41,614 nucleotides of DNA from the NCBI GenBank assembly GCA_002707985.1, contig PAOI01000010.1:1-41614 (forward strand), in the 5' to 3' direction. Of this stretch, positions 18,370 to 26,829 are shown one piece after another (position 1 is the stretch's first letter; each line of letters starts with the position of its first letter). A program made the position numbers and the translations under genes. This stretch comes from Sphingomonas sp. GTDB lineage: Bacteria > Pseudomonadota > Alphaproteobacteria > Sphingomonadales > Sphingomonadaceae. Under the pieces are notes generated by a model that was not told the origin of the DNA, made no database searches, and saw only the letters and a list, made by a program, of their open reading frames with translations.

Positions 18370-20715
18370 ATGAAGATTTTTAAAGCGGCTGCGCTTGTCA
18401 GTGTGGCATCGTTTGCATTGGCCGCTCAGGCGGCCTACGCGCAAAACGCAGATCCAGACGCGAACTCGCCGGAAGCGAGCTCGGAGGTTTCTTCCGAAGA
18501 ACAGGATCGAGATGGTCTGGCGGAGATCGTTGTTACGGCCCAGCGCCGTGAGGAAAGCCTGCAGCGCACTGCAGTCCCTGTTTCAGCTATCACTGGCGAT
18601 GATCTCGTACAGACGGGTATTACGGATGCTGCAGGTATCGGTCGCCTTGTGCCGGCGCTGCAGGTGCAACCAAGCGGCGGCACTACCAGCTTTTTCCTTC
18701 GCGGCGTCGGCACCCAGTCTGGCAATTCGTTTGCCGAAAATGCCATAGCCTATAACTTCAACGGTGTATTCGTAAGCCGCCCGACCGCACCGGCCGGCGC
18801 GTTCTTCGACTTGCAACGCGTAGAAGTTGTCAAAGGGCCGCAGGGCACACTCTACGGGCGCAATGCAACCGGGGGCGCAATCAACGTACTGCCGAACCGT
18901 CCCGAGCTCGGCGAGTTCTCCGGCAACATCAATCTCGAATACGGCAATTATGATTCCAAGAAAGCTTCAGGCGCGCTCAATATTCCAATCGGCGACACGG
19001 TTGCCCTGAGGCTTGCGTCACAGATTGTCGACCGGGACGGCTATCTGTCGGACGGTTATGACGACGAAAAGGGCGAGGCGGTCCGTGCCTCCCTTCTGAT
19101 CGAGCCGAGCAACGACTGGTCGATGCTGCTTGTCGCAGACTATTTCAATCAGCACGGCAAGGGTGCCGGCCTTGTCCTCATCCCGAGCGACACCTTCAGC
19201 GCACCCCCGCTAGAAGACCGGATCGGCGGTTCTGATCCGCGTGCGACAGCGGCGATCGCGGCCTACGCAGCGACATTGCCCGCTCCACCCTTCTGCGGCG
19301 GCTTCGGCGGGTTCGTAAGCAGCGGATGCGTGATCACCCCGCAAAGCGACGGTTTTCTGGATAACAAATTCTACGGGGTCAGCGCGACGATCGAAGGCGA
19401 TGTGGGCTTTGGTACCCTAACCGTCCTCCCGGCCTATCGACGCACCGAAGCGAATTACCGAAGCTACCTCCCGGGCTTTCTTGCGCAGGTGAAGGACAAT
19501 TCGGACCAGATGTCGCTTGAAGTGCGCTTGTCATCCAATACCGACGGGCCGCTTCGCTATGTCCTGGGTGCTTTCTACTTCAATGAAGACCAGCAAGCGG
19601 ATAATAATTTCTCCCAAGGCAACCTGTCCCAGTCGCACTTGGTTCCGCGGCTGAAAACGGAGTCAAAGGCCGTCTTCGGACAACTGACCTTTGACCTGGC
19701 TCCTACCCTGCGCCTGGTCGCCGGCGGACGCTATACGGACGAAAACAAGTCGCAGACAACCGCCTCGGCTGCCGGCGGCCTGCCGGGGGCGATCAATCCC
19801 CCGCTCGGTCCTCCCGTTCTGGGTACTCTCGCTTTTGAACGATTTACCTGGAAGGCGGGCGTCGAATGGGACGCGGGACCGCGCTCGCTGGTCTATGCCA
19901 ATGTCGCGACGGGCTTCAAGACTGGCGGATTCTTCTTGGCCAGCCCACCCGATAACACCTATGCGCCCGAGAATCTCACCGCTTACACCATCGGCACCAA
20001 GAACCGGTTCCTGGATAACAGGCTCCAGGTCAACCTGGAAGCATTCTATTGGGACTATACGGACCAGCAGGTGACGTTCGTTGGCGGGGTTCGGACCGGA
20101 TCGGGAATTTTCGCGCAAGGCGGAACAACCGTGAACGCCGGCAAATCGCGCATCTACGGGGCAGAGCTTGAACTGCAGTTCGCCCCGAGCTGGGCGGACC
20201 GGATCGCGGCGAACGTGCAGTATCTGAACGGCAAGTACAACTCGCTGCAGACGGCAAACTTTTCCAACACCGGCGCGCCGATCCCCACGGGCTGCACGGT
20301 TACCGGGAGCAGGCTGGCAAATCCGGGCGTAAACAATGCCCGGTTCTACGATACTGATTGCTCGGGCAAGCCGACAGTCCAGTCGCCCAAGTGGATCGCT
20401 AACGTCAACTATGAGCACACATTTACTTTGGGCGGCGACATGGAGCTACTCGCCGGGGCACGTACTTCGCTTTCGTCGTCTTATTATCTCAACGTCAACT
20501 TTCAGGAGGGAGAGCGTCAGGGCGCCTTCATGACTTCCGATGCCTATCTGACCCTTCAAGGGCCGGACAAGGTCTGGTCGATCACCGCCTTCGTCAACAA
20601 TATCGAGGATGAGGTGATTTTCGCACGCGCCGGCAATCGACCGATTCTGAACTTTTCTGTCGCCACGCTGCGTCCGCCCCGGACTTACGGACTACGCCTC
20701 GGCTATCGATTCTGA
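18370..20715 (+). CDS. TonB-dependent outer-membrane receptor
   Basis: A 781-residue outer-membrane receptor. It has an N-terminal signal peptide (MKIFKAAALVSVASFALAA, cleaved near AYAQ), a TonB-box-like IVVTAQRREESLQRTAVPVS at about 53-72, and a plug domain with GPQGTLYGRNATGGAINV at about 155-172. The rest is a 22-strand-type barrel ending in TYGLRLGYRF with the usual terminal phenylalanine. Sphingomonads use many such receptors to take up aromatic or oligomeric plant compounds as well as siderophores. Lying between the FAH gene and two exported hydrolases, it probably imports the substrate of this module, which is inference from context. Confidence 0.93.
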   Translation: MKIFKAAALVSVASFALAAQAAYAQNADPDANSPEASSEVSSEEQDRDGLAEIVVTAQRREESLQRTAVPVSAITGDDLVQTGITDAAGIGRLVPALQVQPSGGTTSFFLRGVGTQSGNSFAENAIAYNFNGVFVSRPTAPAGAFFDLQRVEVVKGPQGTLYGRNATGGAINVLPNRPELGEFSGNINLEYGNYDSKKASGALNIPIGDTVALRLASQIVDRDGYLSDGYDDEKGEAVRASLLIEPSNDWSMLLVADYFNQHGKGAGLVLIPSDTFSAPPLEDRIGGSDPRATAAIAAYAATLPAPPFCGGFGGFVSSGCVITPQSDGFLDNKFYGVSATIEGDVGFGTLTVLPAYRRTEANYRSYLPGFLAQVKDNSDQMSLEVRLSSNTDGPLRYVLGAFYFNEDQQADNNFSQGNLSQSHLVPRLKTESKAVFGQLTFDLAPTLRLVAGGRYTDENKSQTTASAAGGLPGAINPPLGPPVLGTLAFERFTWKAGVEWDAGPRSLVYANVATGFKTGGFFLASPPDNTYAPENLTAYTIGTKNRFLDNRLQVNLEAFYWDYTDQQVTFVGGVRTGSGIFAQGGTTVNAGKSRIYGAELELQFAPSWADRIAANVQYLNGKYNSLQTANFSNTGAPIPTGCTVTGSRLANPGVNNARFYDTDCSGKPTVQSPKWIANVNYEHTFTLGGDMELLAGARTSLSSSYYLNVNFQEGERQGAFMTSDAYLTLQGPDKVWSITAFVNNIEDEVIFARAGNRPILNFSVATLRPPRTYGLRLGYRF

Positions 20716-20728
20716 TTGTCATGGAAAA

Positions 20729-20762
20729 TGCTGGCGGGGGGCATTCGGCCGATCCGCCAGCA
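20729..20762 (+). other. Intercistronic hairpin between receptor and first MBL gene
   Basis: TGCTGGCGG at 20729-20737 pairs perfectly with CCGCCAGCA at 20754-20762, leaving a 16-base loop. No U-run follows; instead the Shine-Dalgarno AGGAGAG of the next gene begins a few bases later. It is more likely an mRNA-stabilising or attenuating structure that partly uncouples receptor and hydrolase expression than a terminator. Confidence 0.5.
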
Positions 20763-20775
20763 AAGAGGAGAGGGT

Positions 20776-21735
20776 ATGAACAAGGCAATAGCGCGCGGAG
20801 CGCTCCTGGCAATCATTTGCGTCTTCGCTACGGCTTGCGCAACGACAACTGTGGAGGATGCCAGGGTCGGCACGACTGTAGTATCTGCTAACCAGGCAGC
20901 CTCCGACGGGCTATTGCTCCTGGGTACGGCGGGGGGGCCTCTTGCACGCCCCGACCGGTCTGGGATCGCAACCTTGCTTACGGTCGGAGGGAAGCGGTAC
21001 CTGATCGACGCTGGCGATGGAATCATCCCTCAAATCGGCAAGGCCGGACTTGGGCCCCGCGATATCCCGGTGGTGTTCCTGACGCACCTGCACGACGATC
21101 ACTATGCCGGTCTGCCGGGCCTCGCCTCTTTCGCCTGGACGGTGCGTGGGCAGCATCTCGATATATATGGCCCGCATGGCACGGCCGATCTGGTGAAAGG
21201 TATCTTGCAGATCATGACGCCGAATGCCCGAATCCGGATGGCGGAACAACGGTTCGACCGTACGCCGGAGGATTTTATCATGGCCCACGAATATTCTGCC
21301 GGGCAGATATTCGACGACGGCAACGTCCGGGTCTCGGCCATTGGTAACACGCATTTCGACCTTGCGCCCGACAGCGCGGCTGCGAGTGACATGTCGTATT
21401 CGTTTCGCTTCGAGACGCACGGTCGCTCGATCGTGTTCACCGGCGATACCGGACCATCGGCTGCGGTTGCCGAGTTCGCGAGGGGAGCCGATATCCTTGT
21501 ATCCGAGATGGCATCCATTGCTGACCGAGAAGCGGTCCCGCCATTTGTGCGTGGGCACATGGATCGCGAGCATCTCTCCCCGCTGGAGGTCGGCAAGCTG
21601 GCGGCTGCAGCGGGGGTCAAGACGCTTGTTCTAACGCACATCGGCATGGCCGGGGAGGCCGACGTCGCCGTCATCCGAAGTGTCTTCAAGGGCGAGGTGA
21701 TCCTCGGGACGGATATGACCGCGATCCCGCTCTGA
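20776..21735 (+). CDS. Exported lipoprotein metallo-beta-lactamase-fold hydrolase
   Basis: A 319-residue protein with a lipoprotein signal (hydrophobic stretch, then FATAC with Cys21), so it is probably anchored in an envelope membrane. The MBL domain carries the HxHxDH motif in FLTHLHDDHYAG (H104, H106, D108, H109), then IGNTHFDL, the bridging aspartate in FTGDTGPS, and the final histidine in LVLTHIG. The fold hydrolyses lactones, esters, thioesters or phosphodiesters. The ATG at 20776 has AGGAGAG upstream and was preferred over an earlier in-frame codon. Next to a TonB receptor and followed by a related MBL gene, it may process the module's substrate outside the cytoplasm. Confidence 0.83.
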   Translation: MNKAIARGALLAIICVFATACATTTVEDARVGTTVVSANQAASDGLLLLGTAGGPLARPDRSGIATLLTVGGKRYLIDAGDGIIPQIGKAGLGPRDIPVVFLTHLHDDHYAGLPGLASFAWTVRGQHLDIYGPHGTADLVKGILQIMTPNARIRMAEQRFDRTPEDFIMAHEYSAGQIFDDGNVRVSAIGNTHFDLAPDSAAASDMSYSFRFETHGRSIVFTGDTGPSAAVAEFARGADILVSEMASIADREAVPPFVRGHMDREHLSPLEVGKLAAAAGVKTLVLTHIGMAGEADVAVIRSVFKGEVILGTDMTAIPL

Positions 21736-21760
21736 CCTGCCCATCTTTTCAGGACATGAC

Positions 21761-22777
21761 ATGATGAAACAGTCGATCACGTACACCGCAGTCGCCATTG
21801 CCCTGCTGTCAGTTTCGCCTGCTTGCACTTCGGTGGCCGCGCAGGACCATATAGCCGAAGCGCAACCTGTCGCTTCGGCGACAGAATGGATCACGCTGGG
21901 CACGATGGGCGGTCCGATGCCGAACGCCACCCGCGGCGAGCCGGCAAACCTGCTCGTCCACAACGGACAATTCGATCTGATCGATGCGGGCGACGGAGCG
22001 GCGACCGCATTCCTGCGCGCGGGCGGTAACTTCCGCAATTTGCGCAGCGTGTGGATCAGTCACATCCATTTCGATCACATCGGCGGCCTGTACGGCGTGC
22101 TCGGTTTGCGTTTGCAGACCCGCACGCAAGAACCGCTGACGATCTACGGCCCCCCCGGAACGAAGGCGATCGTCGACGGACTGATCGCCGCCATGCGACC
22201 GAGCGCCCGTTCCGGCTTCGGCGTTCCCGGTGAGATCCCGATCGATCCGGCCGCCAGCGTGCGTGTGGTCGAGCTCGACGACGGCAGCGTCGTGGAACTG
22301 GGCGACATGAAAATCACCTCGGCGGCCAACACGCACTACAGTTTTCCCGCTGGATCGGCCGAAGCGCGTGATTTCCGATCCCTCTCCTTCCGCTTCGACA
22401 TGCCTGACAAGAGCATCGTCTACACCGGCGATACCGGTCCCAGCGACGCCGTGGTTGCGCTGGCGAAAGGAGCCGACATGCTGGTGACCGAACTGATCGA
22501 CATCGACGCGACGATCGCTAACGTCCGCCGCCGCGCGGCCGATCTCTCGTCGAGCGATCTGGCCAATATGGAAACACACCTGCGCACCCATCACATCACC
22601 ACGTCCGACATCGGCGCGATGGCGCGTGACGCGGGGGTGAAGGAGGTTGTTATCACGCATATCGCTGGCGGTGGATCGAGCGAGCCGACGGCGAACGACC
22701 GGTATGTACGCGAAGTCAAGGCGCAGTTCGGCGGCACGGTTCACGTGGCGTCCGACCTCGAACGTTTCGCGCTCTAG
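21761..22777 (+). CDS. Exported metallo-beta-lactamase-fold hydrolase (second copy)
   Basis: A 338-residue MBL-fold protein with an N-terminal signal (SITYTAVAIALLSVSP, then ACTSVAAQD). The cysteine gives only a weak lipobox, so it may be either a lipoprotein or a soluble periplasmic protein. Metal motifs are WISHIHFDHIGG (H101, H103, D105, H106), AANTHYSF, VYTGDTGPS and VVITHIAGG. It shares motif order and flanking sequence (LxxLGTxGGP near the N-terminus, DTGPSDAVVALAKGADMLV) with the gene just upstream, so the pair probably arose by duplication and divergence. It has a longer insert around 255-280 rich in Arg and Ser. Two adjacent ATGs at 21761 and 21764 are equally possible. Confidence 0.82.
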   Translation: MMKQSITYTAVAIALLSVSPACTSVAAQDHIAEAQPVASATEWITLGTMGGPMPNATRGEPANLLVHNGQFDLIDAGDGAATAFLRAGGNFRNLRSVWISHIHFDHIGGLYGVLGLRLQTRTQEPLTIYGPPGTKAIVDGLIAAMRPSARSGFGVPGEIPIDPAASVRVVELDDGSVVELGDMKITSAANTHYSFPAGSAEARDFRSLSFRFDMPDKSIVYTGDTGPSDAVVALAKGADMLVTELIDIDATIANVRRRAADLSSSDLANMETHLRTHHITTSDIGAMARDAGVKEVVITHIAGGGSSEPTANDRYVREVKAQFGGTVHVASDLERFAL

Positions 22778-22879
22778 AGCGGCAACGGCTTCCGCGATGT
22801 ACCTGAGGCTAGCCTTCGTCAACGGAAGCCATGGCGAGCCGGCCGACCGCACCTTGACGGTCGACTGGACGGATCGCGA

Positions 22880-23164
22880 ATGCTGCATCTCTTCACGCCT
22901 GAGACGGCGGGTTCGACTCACTATTTTTACATTTCGTCGATGGCTCAACAGGACGCGACGTCGGAGCAGTTCGACGCCTTCACCGACGCCCTGGCGCGCG
23001 TCTTCAACTCCGAAGACAAGCCGATGATCGACACGCAACAACAGCGCATCGGGGCGCATGAATTTTCCGAACTCAGGCCGGCGCCGCTCCGGATCGACAA
23101 GGCGGCAGTGCTCGCTCGCCGGACGCTCGATCGAATGGCTCAACTCGAGACCGGAGAAGTGTGA
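22880..23164 (+). pseudogene. C-terminal remnant of a Rieske aromatic oxygenase
   Basis: The 94 residues from 22880 read LHLFTPETAGSTHYFY followed by ALARVFNSEDKPMIDTQQQRIG and a C-terminal ALRRTL-like helix. This is the end of VanA/LigX-type Rieske oxygenases, where TPET-x-STHYF follows the catalytic core. The Rieske domain and most of the catalytic domain, about 240 residues, are missing. The frame just upstream (about 22794-22879) continues plausible oxygenase sequence in another phase, indicating a frameshift on top of the deletion. Its stop still overlaps the next gene's start (TGATG), so an original operon junction survives. A functional product is unlikely. Confidence 0.75.
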
Positions 23165-23994
23165 TGAAAACAATCGAAGAAATCGGCACCGATCTCGGCC
23201 CGGATGTTCTGGCTGCATGCGAGGCGCTGTTCGCCGAAGCGCAGACGGCCCTTGCCGCCCGGTTTGCTCCTGTCGCTTCGGACCAGCCCTACGGACCCGA
23301 CGCGCGGCACCGGCTGGACCTCTATGGCGCGCCGGAGAGCCCCGCCCCGATTGTGCTGTTCGTCCACGGCGGCGGCTTCCGTGTCGGCGACAAGGCGGCC
23401 GACGGCTGGCCCAATGGTGCGGTCGGCCGATGGGCAGCGCAGCAGGGCTTTCTCGGCGCGGTGATGAATTACCGGCTCGCGCCTGCGCACACTTGGCCTG
23501 CTGGTGGTGAAGACGTGCTGGCAGCCGTCGATTGGCTGATGGCCAACGCCGCCGACTTTGGCGGCGATCCGAACCGCATCGTCCTTGTCGGGACGTCCGC
23601 AGGGGCTGTCCACGTGGCGACCGCGCTCCAGCTCCGGCCCGACGTTGCGGTTCGCGGATGCGTGCTGCTTTCCGGCCTCTACGGCTATGCCGAATACGAA
23701 GATCGCGATTCGATCTATTACGGCGATGCCGCGCTCGCATCGGAGCGCATGCCGCACGACGCGGTCGCCGCGACCCGGCTTCCCCTGTTTGTCGCCTGTG
23801 CTGAATTCGACCCGCCGCGCTTCCAGCGCGAATGGACAGGTCTCCTCAATGACCGACTGGCGCGCCACGGGCAGCTTCCGCATTGCCACTATGCGAGCGG
23901 TCACAACCATTATTCGATGGCCATGCACATCGGCACCGCCGATCGTCGGCTTGCCGATGAGATCAGCCGATTTGTCGAGCTTTGCTGCGCCTGA
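23164..23994 (+). CDS. Alpha/beta hydrolase (hormone-sensitive lipase-like esterase)
   Basis: A 276-residue esterase. It has the oxyanion motif VHGGGFRVGDK (about 68-77), the nucleophile elbow GTSAG with Ser145, Asp216 in CAEFDPPRF, and His247 in SGHNHYS; together these form a complete catalytic triad. NYRLAPAHTWPAG is the classic HSL-family segment. No signal peptide is visible, so it is cytoplasmic. The start overlaps the stop of the Rieske remnant (TGATG). It probably hydrolyses an ester bond in the module's substrate or a ring-cleavage intermediate. The substrate is not deducible. Confidence 0.87.
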   Translation: MKTIEEIGTDLGPDVLAACEALFAEAQTALAARFAPVASDQPYGPDARHRLDLYGAPESPAPIVLFVHGGGFRVGDKAADGWPNGAVGRWAAQQGFLGAVMNYRLAPAHTWPAGGEDVLAAVDWLMANAADFGGDPNRIVLVGTSAGAVHVATALQLRPDVAVRGCVLLSGLYGYAEYEDRDSIYYGDAALASERMPHDAVAATRLPLFVACAEFDPPRFQREWTGLLNDRLARHGQLPHCHYASGHNHYSMAMHIGTADRRLADEISRFVELCCA

Positions 23995-24021
23995 GACAGG
24001 CAGCGTATGGAGAACTGCGCG

Positions 24022-24477
24022 ATGAGCCACGCCCAATACATCCGTCGGGAAACCTTCATCAGCATGATGATAAATGGCGCGCTTTCGGCGGCGTTCTTCC
24101 TGCTGATATTCGTCTGGTTTTCGCCGGTCCCGCTTTGGGGGATCGGTAACTGGATCTTCGACTTCCTGCCGCAATCCTTCATGATCGGACTAATGTCGAC
24201 CATTGTCCCGGGGGCGATCACAAAGAAACGACTACGCGATGGAACCGTGCGACCGTCCGGCGCCCAAACGCGCCTGCCACAATCGCTCATCCTGCGTGCG
24301 CTGCTACTTGCGGCGGCGTCGGCTCTCATTGGCACTGCCGCTATTGCGGCAATCGCCGCCCTGACAGGCGCGGCGGAGATAGGCTGGAGCGAAGCATTCG
24401 CCCTCAAGGTCCTGTACGGTATCATCCTCGCCGCAATTGTGACGCCGCCAGGTTTGCGGACATCGCTTGCACGCTAG
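24022..24477 (+). CDS. Hypothetical four-helix membrane protein
   Basis: A 151-residue protein with about four hydrophobic segments: around 12-35, 45-65, 90-112 and 125-142. A basic loop (AITKKRLRDGTVR) lies in the middle. I do not recognise a named family with confidence. The ATG at 24022 has GGAG at 24009-24012, a better fit than the ATG at 24007, which would add five residues. It is the last intact gene of the plus-strand module, 28 bases after the esterase, and abuts IS remnants. It could be a small transporter or an unrelated inner-membrane protein. Confidence 0.6.
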   Translation: MSHAQYIRRETFISMMINGALSAAFFLLIFVWFSPVPLWGIGNWIFDFLPQSFMIGLMSTIVPGAITKKRLRDGTVRPSGAQTRLPQSLILRALLLAAASALIGTAAIAAIAALTGAAEIGWSEAFALKVLYGIILAAIVTPPGLRTSLAR

Positions 24478-24500
24478 GCCTGCTGACATTTAGCTTCGCC

Positions 24501-24590
24501 ATTTCTGAAGAATCGTTCGGCGAGGTCGCGCTCTTTGTATAGCTCGCGATCGCCCGGGCGACCGCCAGCTATCGTGATACGGCGAGCGAT
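24501..24590 (-). mobile_element. Short remnant of an IS5-type transposase (minus strand)
   Basis: Read on the minus strand this segment encodes GGRPGDRELYKERDLAERFF. It resembles the LYKxRxLIExFF helix that carries the catalytic glutamate in IS5-family transposases. Sequence beyond the two phenylalanines diverges at once, towards the end of the upstream membrane-protein gene. Only about 25-30 residues can be compared, so the call is tentative. If real, it belongs to a different copy from the plus-strand remnant beside it. Confidence 0.4.
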
Positions 24591-24676
24591 GATGGGCAGA
24601 GCTTCACGAGCGGCGGTGGCGTCAGGAGCACGCGTGTTGAAGCCGGGGCGCTTATCTCGTCCTTTGCTGCCGGAGA

Positions 24677-24884
24677 TGCGCATTTGCCAACATCCCGCCC
24701 AGGATGAATCGGCGGTCAAAGCCGTACTTCAGCACGTGGCTCTATCGTGAGCGGAACCTGATCGAGCGCTTCCTCTCCACGCTGAAGACTCGCCACCCGA
24801 TACGACAAGCTGGCCGAACACTTCCTCGCCATGGTCCAGCTCGTCTCGATACGGCTGGGGCTCCGCGTTTATGAGTCTACGCCC
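24677..24884 (+). mobile_element. 3' remnant of an IS5-family transposase gene
   Basis: The plus strand encodes ANIPPRMNRRSKPYFSTWLY, then RERNLIERFLSTLK and, after a frame change near 24800, RYDKLAEHFLAMVQLVSIRL and YESTP. These are the successive C-terminal motifs of an IS5-family transposase. About 200 N-terminal residues, the left end and several codons around 24800 are missing. The transposase end at 24870-24884 overlaps the last codons of SURF1 on the other strand, so this is a dead element marking the right border of the inserted catabolic genes. Confidence 0.8.
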
Positions 24885-25540
24885 TTGGACCTGGGTGCGG
24901 CCTCGTTCGGCGTTTCCGACCGGCGCTGTCGACGGCGCAATGCGAGCAGATAGATGATGACCGCAACGCCCGCGAACAGGAACCACTGCACGGCATAGGC
25001 GAGGTGATTGTTGGGCAGGCTGGCCGGATCGGGCGGCTCAGTCGCCTGAAGCCCCGGCGCGGGAGTATCGGAAACCAGCATAAGCAATATCGGCGCGGTC
25101 TTGCCCGAAAGCGCCGATCCGATCACCGATTCGCTGCCCGGCGCCGCACCGATCACGCCGCGCACCGGGCCGCCGCGCCATTGCGGTTGTGCCCTGGGAT
25201 CGCTGGTAACGCCCATATCGACGAGCAGTACCGGCCCTTCCGCGCCGCCGGTCGCGCATTCGGCGATCTGGCGATAGCCGGTGGTGCCGTCGACGCTGTG
25301 CCCGGCGCGAGTCTGCCACCCGGTCGGGCGCAGGCAAAAGCCATGGGCGTGGCGGAACAGATATTGCTCGCCGACCGGCGGGCGGGGAAAGGCGATTTCG
25401 GGCTTGTCGAGATTGCCCGAATAGCGCTCGATCAGGCCCAGTTTCCATTCGCGCCGATCGAGCTGCCAGATGCCGAGCGCGATCATCGCGGCGACGGCAA
25501 GCGCGACGAACAGGGTGGGAAGGATCGGCAGGCGCGGCAT
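24869..25540 (-). CDS. SURF1-family cytochrome c oxidase assembly protein
   Basis: A 223-residue inner-membrane protein with the SURF1 layout. An N-terminal helix (ILPTLFVALAVAAMIALGIW) is followed by QLDRREWKLGLIERY, a large periplasmic domain, and a C-terminal helix preceded by NNHLAYAVQWF, a SURF1 hallmark. It assists haem a insertion into cytochrome oxidase subunit I. The last residues SKGVDS and the stop codon are read from DNA that on the other strand is IS transposase end, so the original C-terminus was probably replaced. Only the tail after the second helix is affected. The ATG overlaps the DUF983 stop (TAATG). Confidence 0.9.
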   Translation of the reverse strand: MPRLPILPTLFVALAVAAMIALGIWQLDRREWKLGLIERYSGNLDKPEIAFPRPPVGEQYLFRHAHGFCLRPTGWQTRAGHSVDGTTGYRQIAECATGGAEGPVLLVDMGVTSDPRAQPQWRGGPVRGVIGAAPGSESVIGSALSGKTAPILLMLVSDTPAPGLQATEPPDPASLPNNHLAYAVQWFLFAGVAVIIYLLALRRRQRRSETPNEAAPRSKGVDS

Positions 25541-25926
25541 TATTCGTCGTGCGCGATGCGCCCCTCGACCGCCTTGTTGCGATATTCGAGCGCGAGCAGC
25601 AGCCCCTTGGCGAAGCGCAGCGTCACCAGGACGAGGATCAGCGTCAGCGGAATCCACAGCACCGCATGCACCCAGAAGGGCGGCGAGAAGCCGAGTTCGA
25701 CGACGATCGCCAGGATCGTCACCAGCGTGCCGATGCCGAGCGTCAGGAACACGACCGGGCCGTCGCCGACATTGAACTGCGTGAAATCGAGCCCGCATTC
25801 GCTGCAGCGATCGGCGAATTTGATGGGCCCGGAAAAAAGCGTGCCCGCGCCGCAGCGCGGGCAGCTGCCCTTGGTACCGGAGTCGACAGGTGCCGGCTCC
25901 GGTGTTTTCGGGGTGGGATCAGCCAC
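25540..25926 (-). CDS. DUF983 zinc-ribbon membrane protein
   Basis: A 128-residue protein with an N-terminal zinc ribbon (CPRCGAGTLF, then CSECGLDF) and two transmembrane helices (VVFLTLGIGTLVTILAIVV and WVHAVLWIPLTLILVLVTL). DUF983 proteins are standard neighbours of cox3 and SURF1 genes in alphaproteobacteria and are assumed to help oxidase assembly, without defined chemistry. The GTG at 25926 gives the usual start (V/M)ADP and overlaps the cox3 stop; the upstream ATG at 25959 would add 11 atypical residues. Confidence 0.88.
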   Translation of the reverse strand: MADPTPKTPEPAPVDSGTKGSCPRCGAGTLFSGPIKFADRCSECGLDFTQFNVGDGPVVFLTLGIGTLVTILAIVVELGFSPPFWVHAVLWIPLTLILVLVTLRFAKGLLLALEYRNKAVEGRIAHDE

Positions 25927-26755
25927 CGTGGACCGGCGCGCCCCAGCTGCCCCAGACATAGATGGAGACGAAGAGGAAGAGCCACACCACGTCGACGAAA
26001 TGCCAGTACCAGGCAGCGGCTTCGAAGCCGAAATGCTGGCGCGGCGTGAAATCGCCCTTGTACGCGCGGATCAGGTTCACGATCAGGAAGATCGTGCCGA
26101 CGAGCACGTGGAAGCCGTGGAAGCCGGTCGCCATGTAGAAGGCGCCGCCATAGCTCGATCCACCGTCGCTGGCCGCGGCGAACGGGAAGGGTGCGTGGAT
26201 ATATTCATATGCCTGGATCGAGGAGAAGATCATGCCGAGGATGATCGTCAGCCACAGACCCTTTTTCAGGCCGTCGCGATCGCCATGGATCAGCGCATGG
26301 TGCGCCCAGGTGACCGTGGTGCCCGAAAGCAGCAGGATGAAAGTGTTGAGCAGCGGCAGTTCGAACGCATTCAGCACTTCCATGCCCTTGGGCGGCCACT
26401 GACCGCCGACCGCTTCGACGGTCGAGGGGAAGAGCGCGAAATCGAACCACGCCCAGAACCAGCCCACGAAGAACATCACTTCCGAAGCGATGAACAGGAT
26501 CATGCCATAGCGCAGGTGGAGCTGAACGACGGGCGTGTGATCGCCGCCATTGGCTTCCTTGATAACGTCGACCCACCACGAGAACATCGTGAACAGCACG
26601 CCGATGAAGCCAGCGCCCGCCACCCAGGCGCCGCCCGCCATCTCGTGCATGTACATGACAAGACCGGACGTCATCACCAGCGCCGCGATCGATCCGATCA
26701 GCGGCCAGGGGCTGGGATTGAGGATGTGATATTGGTGGTTCCTGGCTCCGGCCAT
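25919..26755 (-). CDS. ctaE: Cytochrome c oxidase subunit III
   Basis: A 278-residue protein with seven predicted membrane helices. It has the subunit III signatures YHILNPSPWPLIGSIAAL at the N-terminus, LRYGMILFIASEVMFFVGWF with its conserved glutamate, and GFHGFHVLVGTIFLIV. The C-terminal WYWHFVDVVWLFLFVSIYVWG is almost invariant in aa3-type oxidases. It is part of the proton-pumping terminal oxidase in the inner membrane. The ATG at 26755 gives MAGARNHQYHIL; the longer frame to 26998 is not COX3-like. It lies between ctaG and DUF983, as usual. Confidence 0.95.
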   Translation of the reverse strand: MAGARNHQYHILNPSPWPLIGSIAALVMTSGLVMYMHEMAGGAWVAGAGFIGVLFTMFSWWVDVIKEANGGDHTPVVQLHLRYGMILFIASEVMFFVGWFWAWFDFALFPSTVEAVGGQWPPKGMEVLNAFELPLLNTFILLLSGTTVTWAHHALIHGDRDGLKKGLWLTIILGMIFSSIQAYEYIHAPFPFAAASDGGSSYGGAFYMATGFHGFHVLVGTIFLIVNLIRAYKGDFTPRQHFGFEAAAWYWHFVDVVWLFLFVSIYVWGSWGAPVHGG

Positions 26756-26829
26756 CGATTGTCCCTTTTGATCTGTTCCCGCGCGGGGCGGGCGCGACAT
26801 GCCCCATGCCGCAAAGTTCCGCAAACCCT

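Noticed and set aside
20729..20762. Rho-independent terminator after the TonB receptor
   Set aside because: The stem is strong but no U-tract follows, and the next gene's ribosome-binding site begins almost at once.
22880..23164. An intact small protein of 94 residues
   Set aside because: The whole sequence matches the end of Rieske oxygenases, including TPET and STHYF, so a truncated gene is more likely than a genuine small protein.
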